Assembly (NCBI GenBank): GCA_003212345.1
Contig: QCPZ01000001.1
Location: 195,638-259,637, forward strand
Length of the DNA stretch: 64,000 nt
Origin: SAR116 cluster bacterium AG-447-A06
GTDB taxonomy: Bacteria; Pseudomonadota; Alphaproteobacteria; Puniceispirillales; Puniceispirillaceae
Direction of reading: 5' to 3'
Of the stretch, positions 34,467-44,902 are shown piece after piece. The notes under the pieces are model-generated. The model did not search any database, had not been told where the DNA came from, and worked only from the letters and a program-made list of their open reading frames with translations. Position 1 is the stretch's first letter, and each line of letters opens with the position of its first letter. The translations under genes and the position numbers were made by a program.

Positions 34467-35486
34467 ATGAAAATTGCACCCCGTCAGATCAACACCTTTC
34501 TGGCAAAACCATCACCAAATTTTGTTGCATTTCTGTTTCATGGTAATGACAGCGGATTGATTAGTGAGCGTGCCAAGAAATTAGCCCATCTTTTCAATCA
34601 TGATCTTGACGATGTGTTTTCTGTCACCCGCTTGACAGGTGAAATGTTGTCAGATGAGGTCGGGTTAATCTTGGACTCAGCCGCAGCTATCCCGGCAGTT
34701 GGTGACCGCAGACTGGTTTTGATCAAAGGCCGCGGTACTGAACTCCTCGCTGCTTGCAAACTAGCGCTATCTGAACATTTTGAAGAAGCCATAATCATTG
34801 TTGAAGCCCATGAGACAACCACAAAACATGCTCTCGTAAAACTTTTTGAGAGCAGTAAAACAGCAGCATCTATCGGCTGTTATGCGGATAGTGTCAGCGA
34901 TATTCGCGCACTTGCTAGCAATATGTTTGCCGCTGACAACATCGAGGCAAGTAGCGATGCACTGGACATTATTGCGCGTCGACTGGGTAGTGACCGTGGC
35001 TCATCGCGACGTGAAATTGAGAAGTTAGCATTGATGGTTGGCCCGAATGGCAAGCTGGATTCTGAAGAGGTCCATTTTGCTCTCGGGGATAATGCGAAGC
35101 TGGCGATTGATGATATTGCAGATGCATTAGCAAGCGGCGCCGTAGCGAGACTTCAACAATCATTGCAAAAAGCATGGCATGAAAATACCAATGCCGTGAT
35201 GATTGTGCGGGGGTGTCAGAGTTATTTTAAACAGTTAGGGCTGGCCGGCTATGCAATGAGAAGCGGGCAGTCAGCACAGAGTGCAATCCGTAGCCTTCGA
35301 CCACCCCCACATTTCAAACTACAAAACTGTTTGCAATCGCATTTGCAACGCTGGCAACCACAAATAGCAATGGCCATTGTCAATCGTTTGCAGGATATTG
35401 AATTACAGATCAAGTCTAACAGCTTAGATGATCAAGTTTGTACTTCACAGAGCCTTCTTGGTATATGTCTTCGTGCGCCGCGTTAG
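34467..35486 (+). CDS. holA: DNA polymerase III subunit delta
   Basis: FLFHGNDSGLISERAKKLA; LDSAAAIPAVGDRRLVLIKGRG; position after leuS-lptE. Confidence 0.88.
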   Translation: MKIAPRQINTFLAKPSPNFVAFLFHGNDSGLISERAKKLAHLFNHDLDDVFSVTRLTGEMLSDEVGLILDSAAAIPAVGDRRLVLIKGRGTELLAACKLALSEHFEEAIIIVEAHETTTKHALVKLFESSKTAASIGCYADSVSDIRALASNMFAADNIEASSDALDIIARRLGSDRGSSRREIEKLALMVGPNGKLDSEEVHFALGDNAKLAIDDIADALASGAVARLQQSLQKAWHENTNAVMIVRGCQSYFKQLGLAGYAMRSGQSAQSAIRSLRPPPHFKLQNCLQSHLQRWQPQIAMAIVNRLQDIELQIKSNSLDDQVCTSQSLLGICLRAPR

Positions 35487-36472
35487 CGGATTCCCAGCCT
35501 ATCAAGCAAATCAGTCATTTGATCCAATGACTGGCAATCAATAGTTATCTTACCACGCTCTTTCACCTCGTCCCAATCAATATTGAAATCAAGACCGAGC
35601 TTATCAGCTGCTTGTTTTTCCAGTGCTCTTATATCCGATGATTTCGTAGCTTCCTTACGCCTTTTCTTCGTTGAAACAGTACCTTGCTTTGCAAGGGCTT
35701 CAGCTTGACGCGCTGACAGGCCTTTCATCACAATGGTTTTAGCCAGCATCTCAGGCTGTTCATGGCCAATTAGTGGACGTGCTTGCCCCATTGTGATCTT
35801 GCGTTCCTGAAGCAATGTCTGAACTGGTACTGGTAATAAAAGCAAACGCAATATATTGGCGATATGGCTTCTAGATTTACCAATAATTCCAGAGAGTTGC
35901 TCTTGTGTATACCGGTTTGTATCTAGTAGTTTTTGATAGCCCTGCGCTTCTTCGATTACACTTAGATCGCTGCGCTGGATATTTTCAACAAGGGCAATTT
36001 CATAACATTCAGAAATAGTTAAATCCCGTATAATGGCTGGCACTTCATGAGTATTTGCCAATTGTGCGGCGCGCCAACGCCGTTCACCCGCAACCAGTTG
36101 AAAACGTGATTTGTAGTCCGGATGTGGCCGCAGCAATATGGGCTGGACGATGCCATTTTTCCTGATTGAAGCGGCTAGCTCGTCAAGCGCTGGCCTATCA
36201 AAGCTGCGGCGCGGTTGCCAAGGACCAACATTAATCCATTCTACCGGTACCTGGCGCAGGCCAGAGGATAACATTCCACCATTTTTATCAGATGTTTGAA
36301 GAATATCACTTGCGTTAGATGATGCGACATTTACTCCTGACATCCCGGTAGCCATAGCAACTCCCTGATCACCAAGAAGCGATGATAAGCCACGGCCGAG
36401 GCCACGTTTGGGGACCTTTTTTGTGCTATTTTTTTTTGCAAGCATTTTATCGACAGGTGCTTTTGACGACAT
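35483..36472 (-). CDS. parB: chromosome partitioning protein ParB
   Basis: KRGLGRGLSSLLGD; QPRRSFD...ELAASIRKNGIVQPILLRP; LVAGERRWRAAQLA; HTH region QEQLSGIIGKSRSHIANILRLL; start trimmed to MSSKAP at 36472. Confidence 0.96.
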   Translation of the reverse strand: MSSKAPVDKMLAKKNSTKKVPKRGLGRGLSSLLGDQGVAMATGMSGVNVASSNASDILQTSDKNGGMLSSGLRQVPVEWINVGPWQPRRSFDRPALDELAASIRKNGIVQPILLRPHPDYKSRFQLVAGERRWRAAQLANTHEVPAIIRDLTISECYEIALVENIQRSDLSVIEEAQGYQKLLDTNRYTQEQLSGIIGKSRSHIANILRLLLLPVPVQTLLQERKITMGQARPLIGHEQPEMLAKTIVMKGLSARQAEALAKQGTVSTKKRRKEATKSSDIRALEKQAADKLGLDFNIDWDEVKERGKITIDCQSLDQMTDLLDRLGIR

Positions 36473-37254
36473 CAGGCAGCTTCCTTTTCTCGGTTTAACA
36501 GCTCCGCTGCGAGCGCCACATAAGCTTGCGAGCCAGCACAATTCAAATCATACATCAGGACAGGTTTGCCGAAGGATGGTGCTTCAGTAACCCTAATATT
36601 CCTAGGAATAACAGTATTATAAACAATATTACCAAGATGCCCACGAACATCGTTTGCAACCTGTTCGGACAACTTATTACGGTTATCATACATTGTTAGA
36701 ACGATGCCTTGCATTACCAAATGCTGGTTGAGGCCAGCGCGCACACTCTCAATGGTTCGCATTAACTGGGACAAGCCCTCTAGCGCGAAAAATTCACACT
36801 GCAACGGCACCAAGACAGTGTTTGCAGCACAGAGTGCATTCACTGTCAACAACCCCAACGATGGTGGGCAATCAATCAAAATATAATCGTACTCTGCAAT
36901 GACACCCATTAGCGCATCAGCAAGGCGAAATTCACGGCGATCAACGGTCGTCAGTTCAACTTCCGCCGCCGAAAGCTCAACTACAGCAGCAATAATATCA
37001 AGACTTGGCACGGAACTAGGCCTAATCGCATCCCTTACAGTAACCTCGCTGGTAACAAGTCGGTAACTGTTCGCCACTCGTTCCGAGAGATCAATGCCAA
37101 GGCCAGTTGATGCGTTTCCCTGTGGGTCAAAATCAACCAACAATACACGACGGCCACATGCAGCCAAGGCTGTTGCCAAGTTGACCGACGTGGTAGTTTT
37201 GCCAACACCGCCTTTTTGATTTGCGATAGCAATGATACGTGATGAAAAAGTCAT
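36472..37254 (-). CDS. parA: chromosome partitioning ATPase ParA
   Basis: IIAIANQKGGVGKTTTSVNLATALA deviant Walker A; LLVDFDPQGNASTGLGI; ILIDCPPSLGLLTVNAL. Confidence 0.97.
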   Translation of the reverse strand: MTFSSRIIAIANQKGGVGKTTTSVNLATALAACGRRVLLVDFDPQGNASTGLGIDLSERVANSYRLVTSEVTVRDAIRPSSVPSLDIIAAVVELSAAEVELTTVDRREFRLADALMGVIAEYDYILIDCPPSLGLLTVNALCAANTVLVPLQCEFFALEGLSQLMRTIESVRAGLNQHLVMQGIVLTMYDNRNKLSEQVANDVRGHLGNIVYNTVIPRNIRVTEAPSFGKPVLMYDLNCAGSQAYVALAAELLNREKEAA

Positions 37255-37297
37255 ATTAGTAAATCTTACCTTTTTTCCTCTTTGTAGCTTAGCCGTT

Positions 37298-37912
37298 TCA
37301 GCGGTTTAAATTTAAACTTTTATGTTTAAACTCTAGAACACAGCCATTTGCGCCGGATAGGCTTGGATGGCTCACGTAAAACATTGTGGAATAAGTTTGT
37401 AATTCGGTCAATTCACCTTCTACTGATTCACCTTTTAAAAACAGGCAAACTGTATCAAGCGATATCTGATTTTCAATTAATTCCATTAGCTTAGAAACAG
37501 GCGCCACAGCGCGGGCTGTAATCACATCAGGAGACAGATTTGGCAGTGCTTCGATACGCTGATTATGAACTTTTGCTGGAAGTCTGAGTGAGCGGATAAC
37601 TGTGGATAGAAAAATTGCCTTGCGTTGATCCGACTCCACAAGATCTACCTCAACATTGCCCATAATCGCCAGCACGAGTCCTGGAAAACCAGCACCGCTG
37701 CCAACATCTAGAATTTTTTTGGTATTGGGCGGGTAAAACTTGACAAGTTGCGCAGAGTCCAAAATATGACGCTGCCAAACATTGGCCATAGTGCTATTCG
37801 CCACAAGATTAATCCGGCGCTGCCATTTTTCCAATAATGTCAGATATGCCTCGAACTTAAACAATGTTTCACGTGAAACATTCAGTAGCTTGCCAACTTC
37901 ATCAGCTGTCAC
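37298..37912 (-). CDS. rsmG: 16S rRNA (guanine527-N7)-methyltransferase
   Basis: [53 protein letters not shown]. Confidence 0.96.
   Translation of the reverse strand: MTADEVGKLLNVSRETLFKFEAYLTLLEKWQRRINLVANSTMANVWQRHILDSAQLVKFYPPNTKKILDVGSGAGFPGLVLAIMGNVEVDLVESDQRKAIFLSTVIRSLRLPAKVHNQRIEALPNLSPDVITARAVAPVSKLMELIENQISLDTVCLFLKGESVEGELTELQTYSTMFYVSHPSLSGANGCVLEFKHKSLNLNR
37865..37880. promoter_or_regulatory. parS centromere-like site
   Basis: Exact TGTTTCACGTGAAACA palindrome, within rsmG. Confidence 0.95.
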
Positions 37913-39828
37913 GATGCCACCTTTTTGTAGGAATCACTGCCTGCAATATCATTTTGTTTTTGCTGCCTCTTAATATGATGAAGAACAGCCACAACTGCGG
38001 CTGGCGTTAAGCCTGGAAGGCGATTTGCATGGCCTATCGTCTCGGGTCGAAAGCGACGTAATATGTCCTTTGATTCGGCAGACAGCCCACCAACTGCAGC
38101 GAAATCAGTTTCCGCCGGTATCAACACCGCCTCGTCACGGCGCAAAGCATCAATATCGGCCTGCTGCCGCACAATATAGCCAGCATAACGATAATCGGCC
38201 TCAAGTTGACCATAAAGGTCCGGCGAAATTGTTGCATGTTCTGGCCATAATGGCAGAATATCGGTTATCCCAATTCCTTCTAAGGTCAATAGATCTGCCC
38301 CGCTGCGCGCACCACCATCACGCGGAGCGGGCAGGCCCGCTGCGGCAACCGCTTTAGCAGACTTTGTATTTGTGGCGAGCTGGGTGCGCGCAGCGGCAAG
38401 CGCTTGCGCTTTGTGACGCCATGCATTTTGCCGAAACATGCCTACACAGCCAATTGCCACCCCATGGTCTGTCAATCGTTGATCAGCATTATCCGCCCGC
38501 AATAACAGCCGATATTCCGCTCGCGAAGTAAACATCCTGTAGGGTTCTGGGGCACCTTTTGTGATTAGATCATCTATCATAACCCCAATGTAAGCGTCAG
38601 CCCGATCGAGCACAAATGGTGAATAATCAGTGCCATTACCAGCCAGGAGTGCGGCATTAACGCCTGCGATCAGCCCTTGTGCGGCAGCCTCCTCATAACC
38701 CGTAGTTCCATTAATCTGGCCAGCCAAATAAAGGCCAGAGAGAGCCTTCAACTCCAAAGAACGTTTCAAGGAACGTGGATCAACAAAGTCATATTCAATC
38801 GCATATCCAAATTGAAGAATTTTTGCTTTTGCCAAGCCTGGGATCGAGGCAATCATAGCGCTTTGAACATCGCGGGGTAAACTTGTTGAAATCCCGTTTG
38901 GATAGACGGTTGGATCGTTCAGGCCTTCTGGTTCTAAAAATATCTGATGCGACTTCTTATCAGCGAACCGGTGGATTTTATCCTCAATAGACGGACAATA
39001 ACGCGGTCCAGTTCCTGAAATCTGGCCACTATACACCGCGGATAAATGAATAGATTCTTCAATGATTTTATGAGTTTGCGTTGTTGTTCGCGTAATGCCA
39101 CAAGAAATTTGCGGTACCCGAATGCTTTTGGTCAGCGTAGAAAATGGCACAGGCGGATCATCCGCGTGCTGCATCTCCAAACTTTCCCAATCAATGCTCG
39201 TTCCATCAAGTCGTGCTGGTGTACCAGTTTTCAGTCTTCCAACTGGCAACTGCATTTCCGCCAATCTCAAGGCTAATTGGTTCGAAGAAGCTTCACCGAC
39301 GCGTCCCGCCGGTGTGCGCTCAGAACCGAGATGGATAACACCACCCAGGAATGTCCCTGTTGTTAGTACAATGGAGGCGCATTTATAGCTATGACCATCC
39401 TCAGTTATAATGCCTTTGGCTTGATTACCATGATGCGTTTTTTTAATTAAAATATCACCAACGGCAGACTCAATAATGCGGATATTATCATATTCAGCGA
39501 GAAAATTTTGAATAGCGTCTCGGTACAAGGCTCGGTCAGCCTGAGCACGGGGGCCATGAACTGCTGGCCCGCGTGACTTATTCAACATTCTAAACTGGAT
39601 GCCAGCCCGGTCAATTGCCCGCCCCATAATCCCATCAAGTGCATCAATCTCCCGAACCAGATGGCCTTTGCCAAGACCACCAATCGCCGGATTACACGAC
39701 ATTTCACCAATACGATCAGCCCGCATGGTAATGAGGCCAACCGAAACACCCATCCGCGCGGCCGCAGCCGCGGCCTCGCAGCCAGCATGGCCACCACCAA
39801 CAACGATGACATCAAACTTATTTGCCAT
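37909..39828 (-). CDS. mnmG: tRNA uridine-5-carboxymethylaminomethyl synthesis enzyme MnmG
   Basis: [66 protein letters not shown]-like motif. Confidence 0.98.
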   Translation of the reverse strand: MANKFDVIVVGGGHAGCEAAAAAARMGVSVGLITMRADRIGEMSCNPAIGGLGKGHLVREIDALDGIMGRAIDRAGIQFRMLNKSRGPAVHGPRAQADRALYRDAIQNFLAEYDNIRIIESAVGDILIKKTHHGNQAKGIITEDGHSYKCASIVLTTGTFLGGVIHLGSERTPAGRVGEASSNQLALRLAEMQLPVGRLKTGTPARLDGTSIDWESLEMQHADDPPVPFSTLTKSIRVPQISCGITRTTTQTHKIIEESIHLSAVYSGQISGTGPRYCPSIEDKIHRFADKKSHQIFLEPEGLNDPTVYPNGISTSLPRDVQSAMIASIPGLAKAKILQFGYAIEYDFVDPRSLKRSLELKALSGLYLAGQINGTTGYEEAAAQGLIAGVNAALLAGNGTDYSPFVLDRADAYIGVMIDDLITKGAPEPYRMFTSRAEYRLLLRADNADQRLTDHGVAIGCVGMFRQNAWRHKAQALAAARTQLATNTKSAKAVAAAGLPAPRDGGARSGADLLTLEGIGITDILPLWPEHATISPDLYGQLEADYRYAGYIVRQQADIDALRRDEAVLIPAETDFAAVGGLSAESKDILRRFRPETIGHANRLPGLTPAAVVAVLHHIKRQQKQNDIAGSDSYKKVAS

Positions 39829-39926
39829 AATTTGCCCACCTTGGTGAGTTTTTTCTAAACTGCCGTGCTCGCATACATCCCATTGATCATAACGCTAATC
39901 GATGCACCGTTATGCCGGTTTTTTAG

Positions 39927-41357
39927 TTATTTTCCAATACAAAAGGCTGAAAAGATGCTTCCCAACAGTTCATCAACGTCAATTTCACCCGTTATGCGTC
40001 CTAACGCACCAGCCGCAAACCGAAAATCTTCAGCTGCCAATTCTGGTGCCTGCTGAAAATCATGGGCCAAGGCCCGACCGAGGGCGTCATGAGCTGCTTG
40101 AATTGATTGTCGATGACGCTGGCGGGTTATGATAACACTACCTTCAGCATGGTTTAAAGGCGTTAGCCGCTCTGCTAATGCAGTACTTAGCACATAAATA
40201 TCACCTTGTTTTTTGGCCGAGATGGCCAGCATATCGTGCGTATCACTATATTTGTCTTTGCATTCAATGTTATAGCTAGCTCGAACAGTACCACGGTCAG
40301 CTTTGTTCAGCACATAAAGCCTAGGACGAGTATTAATTACTTTACCACTAGCTATATCTTGATTGGCCGAGGATTGACTGATCTCACGATTGATAACGTC
40401 GTCAATTTTTGCGCAAGCTTCTGGCCAATTTTTATCACTGCCATCAAGGATAATCAATATCAGATCAGCATTGGCAGCGGCCGTAACGGATCGTTTAATG
40501 CCTTCCATTTCTATCGTTCCACTAGTTTTACGAATGCCAGCTGTGTCAAGAATAGTTGTCGGCACACCATACAAATCTAACTCAATTTGGATTATATCGC
40601 GCGTGGTTCCAGCATCATCGGAAACAATCGCTGCAGCGCGGCCCGCTAACCCGTTCAAAACTGTTGATTTTCCTGCATTTGCTGGCCCAACCAGTGCCAC
40701 AACCACCCCATCACGAACAAGCTCGCCCACCCCACCATCGGCAAGATTTTCAGCAAGCGCAGTGATTAACGCCACTGTTCCGTCACGCAAGGTTTGTTCA
40801 ATCACAGGTGGCAGATCCTCATCGCTGAAATCGATTAACGCTTCCAAACGTGCTGCAATCTCAATCAGTTCAGCGCGCCATGCCATCACCGGCGCCCGCA
40901 ATGCCCCATCAATTTGCGCCCAAGCTTGATTTAACTGGGCTGGGGTTTGCGCATCAATCAGATCGGCAAGCCCTTCAACACCAGATAAATCCATTTTTCC
41001 ATTCAAGAAACTGCGCCTGGTAAATTCACCTGGGTCCGCTAACCGGAGCCCGCTCGTGCTTTCCAAATGTGCCATAATAGAATCAATAACAGCACGACTC
41101 CCATGACAGTGAATTTCACACACATCCTCTCCCGTGCTGGAATGCGGACCCTTCATAAACAGCAAAATCACTTGATCCAGGACTTTACCAGCCAGCATAA
41201 GTCGCGAGACATTAAATTGGCCAGCAGCAGGGCAGGGCACTGAAAATAGGACTGGTATTTTTGCTGCATTTCCTCCACTGATCCGGATCACCGCGATTGC
41301 TGACCGTCCCGGCGGTGTAGCAACAGCGTATATAGTATCATTTGCTTTATCACACAT
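39927..41357 (-). CDS. mnmE: tRNA modification GTPase MnmE
   Basis: DTIYAVATPPGRSAIAVIRISG; ALVGPANAGKSTVLNGLAGRAAAIVSDDAGTTRD; C-terminal FSAFCIGK. Confidence 0.98.
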   Translation of the reverse strand: MCDKANDTIYAVATPPGRSAIAVIRISGGNAAKIPVLFSVPCPAAGQFNVSRLMLAGKVLDQVILLFMKGPHSSTGEDVCEIHCHGSRAVIDSIMAHLESTSGLRLADPGEFTRRSFLNGKMDLSGVEGLADLIDAQTPAQLNQAWAQIDGALRAPVMAWRAELIEIAARLEALIDFSDEDLPPVIEQTLRDGTVALITALAENLADGGVGELVRDGVVVALVGPANAGKSTVLNGLAGRAAAIVSDDAGTTRDIIQIELDLYGVPTTILDTAGIRKTSGTIEMEGIKRSVTAAANADLILIILDGSDKNWPEACAKIDDVINREISQSSANQDIASGKVINTRPRLYVLNKADRGTVRASYNIECKDKYSDTHDMLAISAKKQGDIYVLSTALAERLTPLNHAEGSVIITRQRHRQSIQAAHDALGRALAHDFQQAPELAAEDFRFAAGALGRITGEIDVDELLGSIFSAFCIGK

Positions 41358-41480
41358 ATTCTTTTAATCACTATATTTCCCTAATAGACTGTACCTAGAG
41401 CGAAAAGCTAGCGACAACAAGTCTCTTTTTGCCGTTTGCCTTGCACAAGCCATCCTGCGTTAAGTTGGAGAGAAATAATT

Positions 41481-42005
41481 ATGTCCAGCATTAGTGACCC
41501 ATTAGACCACCTTTACACATCCAGCTTAAAAACTGACTTCGGCTGGATGCGACCAATGAGCGATGATAATAGTTTGGTTCGGCTGGACTGGAACCAAACC
41601 GGTTGGCACGAGCCAGACCGCCCAAACAATGTTTCACGTGAAACAAAATCCCAACTTCAAGCGTTTTTTAGTGGCTTTCTTCAACAATTTGATTTGCCGC
41701 TAGCGCCCGCTGGCAAGAACGCTGGCGGGCGATATTGGTTGACGATTATGGCAAAAATCCCCTATGGGACGGTGATCAGTTATGCTGAATTTGCCCGCTT
41801 GGCCGGAAAACCCAAAGCTGCGCGAGCTGCCGGTTCAGTATGTGCTAGTAATCCCATACCCATCATTTATCCATGTCACCGGATTATTCGCACAAATGGG
41901 AAATTGGGTAATTATGGGGGGGGGAGTGATGATCATCCAACACATTCGGATAATCTAGCGCGAAAAGCTGCGTTGATAGAATTTGAATCATGCAGGGCGA
42001 CATAA
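41481..42005 (+). CDS. methylated-DNA--protein-cysteine methyltransferase family protein
   Basis: IPYGTVISYAEFARLAGKPKAARAAGSVCASNPIPIIYPCHRIIRTNGKLGNYGGG with PCHR active-site motif; ATG 41481 preceded by GGAGAG. Confidence 0.92.
   Translation: MSSISDPLDHLYTSSLKTDFGWMRPMSDDNSLVRLDWNQTGWHEPDRPNNVSRETKSQLQAFFSGFLQQFDLPLAPAGKNAGGRYWLTIMAKIPYGTVISYAEFARLAGKPKAARAAGSVCASNPIPIIYPCHRIIRTNGKLGNYGGGSDDHPTHSDNLARKAALIEFESCRAT
41630..41645. promoter_or_regulatory. parS centromere-like site
   Basis: Exact TGTTTCACGTGAAACA palindrome, within the MGMT-family gene. Confidence 0.95.
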
Positions 42006-42029
42006 ATTAAATACATCGCTTTTAATTAA

Positions 42030-43289
42030 TTAACTATTCATATGATCAAAGAATTCGTCATTACTCTTTGAATTCTTTAATTTATCAACAAGAAATTCCA
42101 TTGCATCTACGGGCCCCATTTGCATTAGGATACGGCGTAGTACCCACATTTTAGCAAGGGTGCCTTTATCAACCAACAACTCCTCCTTTCGTGTACCAGA
42201 CTTGGTTATATCGATTGCCGGAAACGTTCGCTTATCTGACAATTTACGGTCAAGTATTACCTCACTATTACCCGTACCCTTAAATTCTTCAAAAATCACT
42301 TCATCCATCCGTGATCCAGTCTCAATAAGAGCGGTAGCAATAATCGTCAATGAGCCACCCTCTTCAATGTTTCGTGCAGCGCCAAAAAAGCGCTTTGGCC
42401 GTTGAAGCGCGTTGGCATCAACACCGCCTGTTAAAACTTTTCCTGATGATGGCACGACTGTATTATACGCACGCGCAAGACGAGTTATTGAGTCCAGTAA
42501 AATCACAACATCGCGCTTGTGCTCAACAAGACGTTTCGCTTTTTCTATAACCATTTCAGTTACTTGAACGTGTCTCGATGCTGGTTCATCAAAGGTAGAT
42601 GAAATCACTTCACCACGAACTGAGCGCTGCATATCAGTCACTTCTTCTGGGCGCTCATCAATCAACAATACAATCAAATAAACTTCTGGATGATTTTCTG
42701 AAATCGCGTGGGCGATGCTCTGCAGCATCATCGTTTTACCAGTTCGAGGCGGGGCAACAATAAGCCCACGTTGCCCTTTACCCATTGGAGAAATAAGATC
42801 AATTACACGTGGTGTATTATCCTTTTTATCTGGGTTAAATGGTAACTCTAAAGTTAGTTTTTCTTCCGGATAAAGAGGTGTTAAATTATCAAAATTAATA
42901 CGGTGACGAACTGCATTAGGATCTTCAAAATTGATCGTTTCTATTTTTAATAAAGCGAAATAACGTTCACCATCCTTGGGTGCGCGAATTTCACCTTCGA
43001 CTGTATCCCCAGTTCGTAAACTAAATCGACGCACTTGGCTTGGCGAAACATAGATATCATCGGGCCCAGGTAGATAATTACTTTCCGGTGCCCTGAGGAA
43101 ACCGAATCCGTCAGATAAGACTTCTAAAACCCCACTGCCATATATTGCAACATCATTGTGAGCGAGTTGTTTTAAAATCGCAAACATCATGTCTTGTTTA
43201 CGAAGTGTACTCGCGTTTTCAATCTCTAGTTCTTCTGCATATGCCAAAAGATCTGCTGGCGACTTCGCTTTGAGTTCCTGTAAATGCAT
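42030..43289 (-). CDS. rho: transcription termination factor Rho
   Basis: [79 protein letters not shown]. Confidence 0.99.
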   Translation of the reverse strand: MHLQELKAKSPADLLAYAEELEIENASTLRKQDMMFAILKQLAHNDVAIYGSGVLEVLSDGFGFLRAPESNYLPGPDDIYVSPSQVRRFSLRTGDTVEGEIRAPKDGERYFALLKIETINFEDPNAVRHRINFDNLTPLYPEEKLTLELPFNPDKKDNTPRVIDLISPMGKGQRGLIVAPPRTGKTMMLQSIAHAISENHPEVYLIVLLIDERPEEVTDMQRSVRGEVISSTFDEPASRHVQVTEMVIEKAKRLVEHKRDVVILLDSITRLARAYNTVVPSSGKVLTGGVDANALQRPKRFFGAARNIEEGGSLTIIATALIETGSRMDEVIFEEFKGTGNSEVILDRKLSDKRTFPAIDITKSGTRKEELLVDKGTLAKMWVLRRILMQMGPVDAMEFLVDKLKNSKSNDEFFDHMNS

Positions 43290-43433
43290 GATGTTACTCT
43301 AATGGGAAGGTACTACGTGAGGTGTAGCATATTTGCAGTGCGGAGGGTTATAGTTAAATTTTTAATCAACAAAGTCAATGCGCATTTATCGCGAATCACG
43401 GAACACCTCTAACTTTTTCTATTTATTTCTAGT

Positions 43434-43862
43434 TTACAATGGTTTGACTACAGCCATAATGACGATTATGATCATTAGCACGGTTGGGATTTCATTCCAA
43501 ATCCGGTAAGTTTTTGTAGATAACGGTCTTTCATCACTTTCTAATAAACGCCTCATCTTTGATAATTTGCCATGGACACTTGCCATAAATATCACAGCAC
43601 CAAATTTTATTTGAAACCATGTTTCATAAAGTAATCCATGATTGAGTGAAATCAGCCAAAAACCGAAAATAAAACTGGCGATCATTGCCGGCGTCATAAT
43701 TGCCTTTAACAGTCTCCTTTCCATAACTTTAAATGTCTCAGCTTGTACTGAACCGACTTGAACTTGTGAATGGTATACAAACAGACGTGGTAAATATAGA
43801 AGACCCACCATCCATGAGATAACCGCCAAAATATGTAGAGCTTTGATAACTTCGTAATTCAT
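43434..43862 (-). CDS. hemJ: protoporphyrinogen oxidase HemJ
   Basis: ALHILAVISWMVGLLYLPRLFVYH; small membrane protein between rho and hemE. Confidence 0.92.
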   Translation of the reverse strand: MNYEVIKALHILAVISWMVGLLYLPRLFVYHSQVQVGSVQAETFKVMERRLLKAIMTPAMIASFIFGFWLISLNHGLLYETWFQIKFGAVIFMASVHGKLSKMRRLLESDERPLSTKTYRIWNEIPTVLMIIIVIMAVVKPL

Positions 43863-43873
43863 CTCGTTTTTTC

Positions 43874-44902
43874 CTAGCCCTTCCGTATATGGTCAATCAT
43901 GATTTGGACATTTTCAACAGGCGTTGACGGGGTAATGCCATGTCCAAGGTTAAAAATGTGTGGCCTGTCATGAAATGACTCTAGAATATAATCGATATCA
44001 CGCAGCATTTCTTTTCCTGCTGATATTAAAGATAAAGGGTCCAAATTCCCTTGGACAGGCAGATTTTTTGGTAAATTTCTGCCAGCCCATCCCGGGTCAA
44101 CGCCGTGATCAAGGCCAATAGCATCAATACCACTTTCCTCTGCATAATGAATTAGACCATCACCAAGACCTTTTGGAAAACCAATTATGGGTTGCTGATG
44201 ACCATTCTTTCGCACCCCTTTAATAATTGTATTTATAGGTTGTGTAATCAACCAATCTCGGTGTGCAGCCGGTACAGCACTGGCCCAACTATCAAATATC
44301 ATCAAACATTCTGCTCCGGCTGTCGCTTGAAGGGATAAAAATGAGATTGTTGCATCAGTTAATATTTCTAATAACCCATCAAGTTTTTTTGCATCCTGCC
44401 ATGCCCATAACCGAGCTTTCGTAAAATCACGCGATGATCCACCTTCAGCAATATATGTAATTAACGTCCACGGTGCCCCTGCAAAACCAATGAGTGAGGT
44501 TTCTGTGGGCAATGATAATTTGGTTATTTCAAGAGCTTCACCAACCGGCGCTAACTTGTCAGTTAAATTACTTAAGCAGCCAGCTTTAATCATGTCTGGT
44601 TCTTCTACTGCGTCAAGTAAGGGTCCAATGCCTGGTTCGAATCTTACATTTAAACCCATTGCCCACGGTACCATAAGAATATCTGAAAATATAATTGCTG
44701 CATCCATATTGTATCGAGTAATAGGCTGCAATGTGACAGTTGAAGCTTGTTGGGGATTAAGACAGAATGAGATAAAGTCTTTTTGAGTTGCACGGATGGC
44801 GCGATATTCTTCCAAGTATCTTCCAGCTTGTCGCATAACCCAAATCGGGGTTTGTAATGATTTTATGCCATTCAGAGTTGTAAGAAAAAGTTTATCGGTC
44901 AT
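43874..44902 (-). CDS. hemE: uroporphyrinogen decarboxylase
   Basis: TPIWVMRQAGRYLEEYRAIRA; GFAGAPWTLITYIAEGG; FNLGHGITPSTPVENV. Confidence 0.98.
   Translation of the reverse strand: MTDKLFLTTLNGIKSLQTPIWVMRQAGRYLEEYRAIRATQKDFISFCLNPQQASTVTLQPITRYNMDAAIIFSDILMVPWAMGLNVRFEPGIGPLLDAVEEPDMIKAGCLSNLTDKLAPVGEALEITKLSLPTETSLIGFAGAPWTLITYIAEGGSSRDFTKARLWAWQDAKKLDGLLEILTDATISFLSLQATAGAECLMIFDSWASAVPAAHRDWLITQPINTIIKGVRKNGHQQPIIGFPKGLGDGLIHYAEESGIDAIGLDHGVDPGWAGRNLPKNLPVQGNLDPLSLISAGKEMLRDIDYILESFHDRPHIFNLGHGITPSTPVENVQIMIDHIRKG

Noticed and set aside
36473-36541. Upstream start for parB
   Set aside because: It would overlap the parA C-terminus; ATG at 36472 overlaps the parA stop by 1 nt (TGATG), a typical coupled start.
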